From Lachnospiraceae bacterium (GTDB lineage: Bacteria > Bacillota > Clostridia > Lachnospirales > Anaerotignaceae), in contig JAQVIB010000103.1 in assembly GCA_028695945.1 (NCBI GenBank), forward strand, positions 1-7,403: a stretch of DNA of 7,403 nt. Reading direction: 5' to 3'. A program made the position numbers and the translations under genes. Shown here piece by piece: positions 6,532-7,403 of this stretch (position 1 is its first letter; each line of letters begins with the position of its first letter). The notes beneath the pieces are model-generated. The model was given only the letters and a program-made list of their open reading frames with translations, did not search any database and was not told the origin of the DNA.

Positions 6532-6561
6532 ATTTTATCATGAACTAAGGCTTTATTTCAA
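6532..6561 (-). promoter_or_regulatory. Possible second, upstream promoter for the pyr operon
   Basis: On the minus strand TTGAAA (6556-6561), an 18-nt spacer and TAAAAT (6532-6537) preceded by TGA match sigma-A consensus at 5 of 6 positions in each box. It would add roughly 90 nt to the leader RNA. AT-rich spacers give chance matches, so this is tentative. Confidence 0.35.
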
Positions 6562-6577
6562 CAAACAAATCTAAAAG

Positions 6578-6606
6578 TTGCAATTTATTTGTAAACTACA
6601 TATAAT
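6578..6606 (+). promoter_or_regulatory. Promoter of prfC
   Basis: TTGCAA (6578-6583), a 17-nt spacer and a perfect TATAAT (6601-6606) predict a start near 6612-6614. That leaves a 5' untranslated region of about 57-60 nt before prfC. It is divergent from, and does not overlap, the pyr promoters. Confidence 0.75.
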
Positions 6607-6670
6607 AGTGGTTAGACTTTTAATTTAAAGTGTAGATTATGATATTTATATATTGGAAAGGAATTAAAAA

Positions 6671-7403
6671 ATGGCATTAAATACAAACTTTGAGGCAATT
6701 AACAAAAGACGAATTTTCGGTATTATTTCACACCCTGATGCGGGTAAAACAACTCTTACAGAAAAACTTCTTCTTCACGGCGGTGCAATACGTGAGGCAG
6801 GCACTGTTAAAGCAAGGCGTAATTCAAAATTTGCCACTTCAGACTGGATGGAAATAGAAAAACAACGTGGTATTTCTGTAACCTCATCAGTAATGCAATT
6901 TGAATACCGTGACAAAATTGTATCCATTATGGATACACCTGGTCACAACGACTTCGGTGAAGATACTTACCGTATACTTACGTCGGTAGACAGTGCAGTT
7001 ATGGTTATTGACGCAGCAAAAGGTGTTGAAGCACAAACTAAAAAGCTTTTTAAGGTTTGCAGTATGCGTGGAATACCAATTTTTACTTTTATAAATAAGC
7101 TGGATAGACAAGCTAAAGACCCTCTTGAAGTTTTAGAGGATTTAGAAGAGGCATTGGGTCTTCCTTCAGTAAGTGTTACTTGGCCAATAGGAAGTGGTAT
7201 TACATTTGAAGGAATTTATGACCGTCTTAAAAATCAGGTGCATATTTACCGCACTGATTACATTATTGATTTAGGAGAAAAAGGTGTTTTTGGTGACGAA
7301 CTTAATGATGTTATTTCTCCAACCAACCTTGAAATTTTACGAAATGAAATTGAACTTATTGAAGGTGCGGGCAACGAATTTGATATGAATTTAATATTAA
7401 AAG
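6671..7403 (+). CDS. prfC: Peptide chain release factor 3 (partial, runs off the right edge)
   Basis: RF3 is a translational GTPase that removes RF1/RF2 from the ribosome after termination and has a role in translation quality control. The first 244 codons of about 525 are present without interruption, covering the G domain and the start of what follows. The P-loop SHPDAGKTT (20-28), switch segment SDWMEIEKQRGISVTSSVM (57-75), DTPGH (88-92) and NKLD (142-145) identify it. SHPDAGKT, together with the DWMEIEKQRGISV segment, is characteristic of RF3 rather than EF-G. GGAAAGGA (6655-6662) lies 8 nt before the ATG. After DTPGH the sequence reads NDFGEDTYR, where EDFSEDTYR is common in the family; this is a mild variation. 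The gene has its own promoter and is divergent from the pyr operon, with no evident functional link. Confidence 0.96.
   Translation, partial: MALNTNFEAINKRRIFGIISHPDAGKTTLTEKLLLHGGAIREAGTVKARRNSKFATSDWMEIEKQRGISVTSSVMQFEYRDKIVSIMDTPGHNDFGEDTYRILTSVDSAVMVIDAAKGVEAQTKKLFKVCSMRGIPIFTFINKLDRQAKDPLEVLEDLEEALGLPSVSVTWPIGSGITFEGIYDRLKNQVHIYRTDYIIDLGEKGVFGDELNDVISPTNLEILRNEIELIEGAGNEFDMNLILK

Noticed and set aside
6887..7111. A 74-codon minus-strand ORF opposite prfC.
   Set aside because: It is antisense to the conserved RF3 G domain, with no supporting signal.

Overview
The window is AT-rich bacterial DNA from a Firmicute, most likely a member of the Clostridia. This is inferred from strong AGGAGG-type ribosome binding sites, the type 2 PyrF and the low-GC codon use; no marker gene fixes the genus. 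It holds most of a de novo pyrimidine (UMP) biosynthesis operon on the minus strand. A release factor gene is transcribed divergently from it on the plus strand.

Reading the minus strand from right to left, the operon runs pyrB (aspartate carbamoyltransferase), pyrC (dihydroorotase), pyrF (OMP decarboxylase), carA and carB (carbamoyl phosphate synthetase small and large subunits). carB leaves the window at its left edge after 638 codons. The five genes have no gaps: every junction overlaps, by 1, 11, 1 and 8 nt, and each downstream ribosome binding site lies inside the end of the gene before it. Together they make carbamoyl phosphate (CarAB), carbamoyl aspartate (PyrB) and dihydroorotate (PyrC), and carry out the last decarboxylation to UMP (PyrF). 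The dihydroorotate dehydrogenase (pyrD/pyrK) and orotate phosphoribosyltransferase (pyrE) genes are not in the window and may follow carB.

The stretch 6123-6670 has no large gene but is dense in regulatory sequence. On the minus strand there is a promoter with a perfect TTGACA -35 box and an extended -10 box, and possibly a second promoter upstream. These are followed by a short leader ORF with a perfect AGGAGG site (44 or 46 residues, Phe-rich because of U-rich codons). The stop codon of this ORF lies inside the 5' arm of an intrinsic terminator, 89 nt before pyrB. This is the layout of the E. coli pyrBI (pyrL) attenuator, in which UTP-dependent RNA polymerase pausing decides whether a translating ribosome blocks the terminator. 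I see no PyrR-binding loop, the usual Firmicute device. The leader is the most interesting item in the window.

On the plus strand, prfC (peptide chain release factor 3) starts at 6671 behind a clear promoter with a perfect TATAAT, and runs off the right edge after 244 codons. I saw no mobile elements, tRNA or rRNA genes, or CRISPR repeats.
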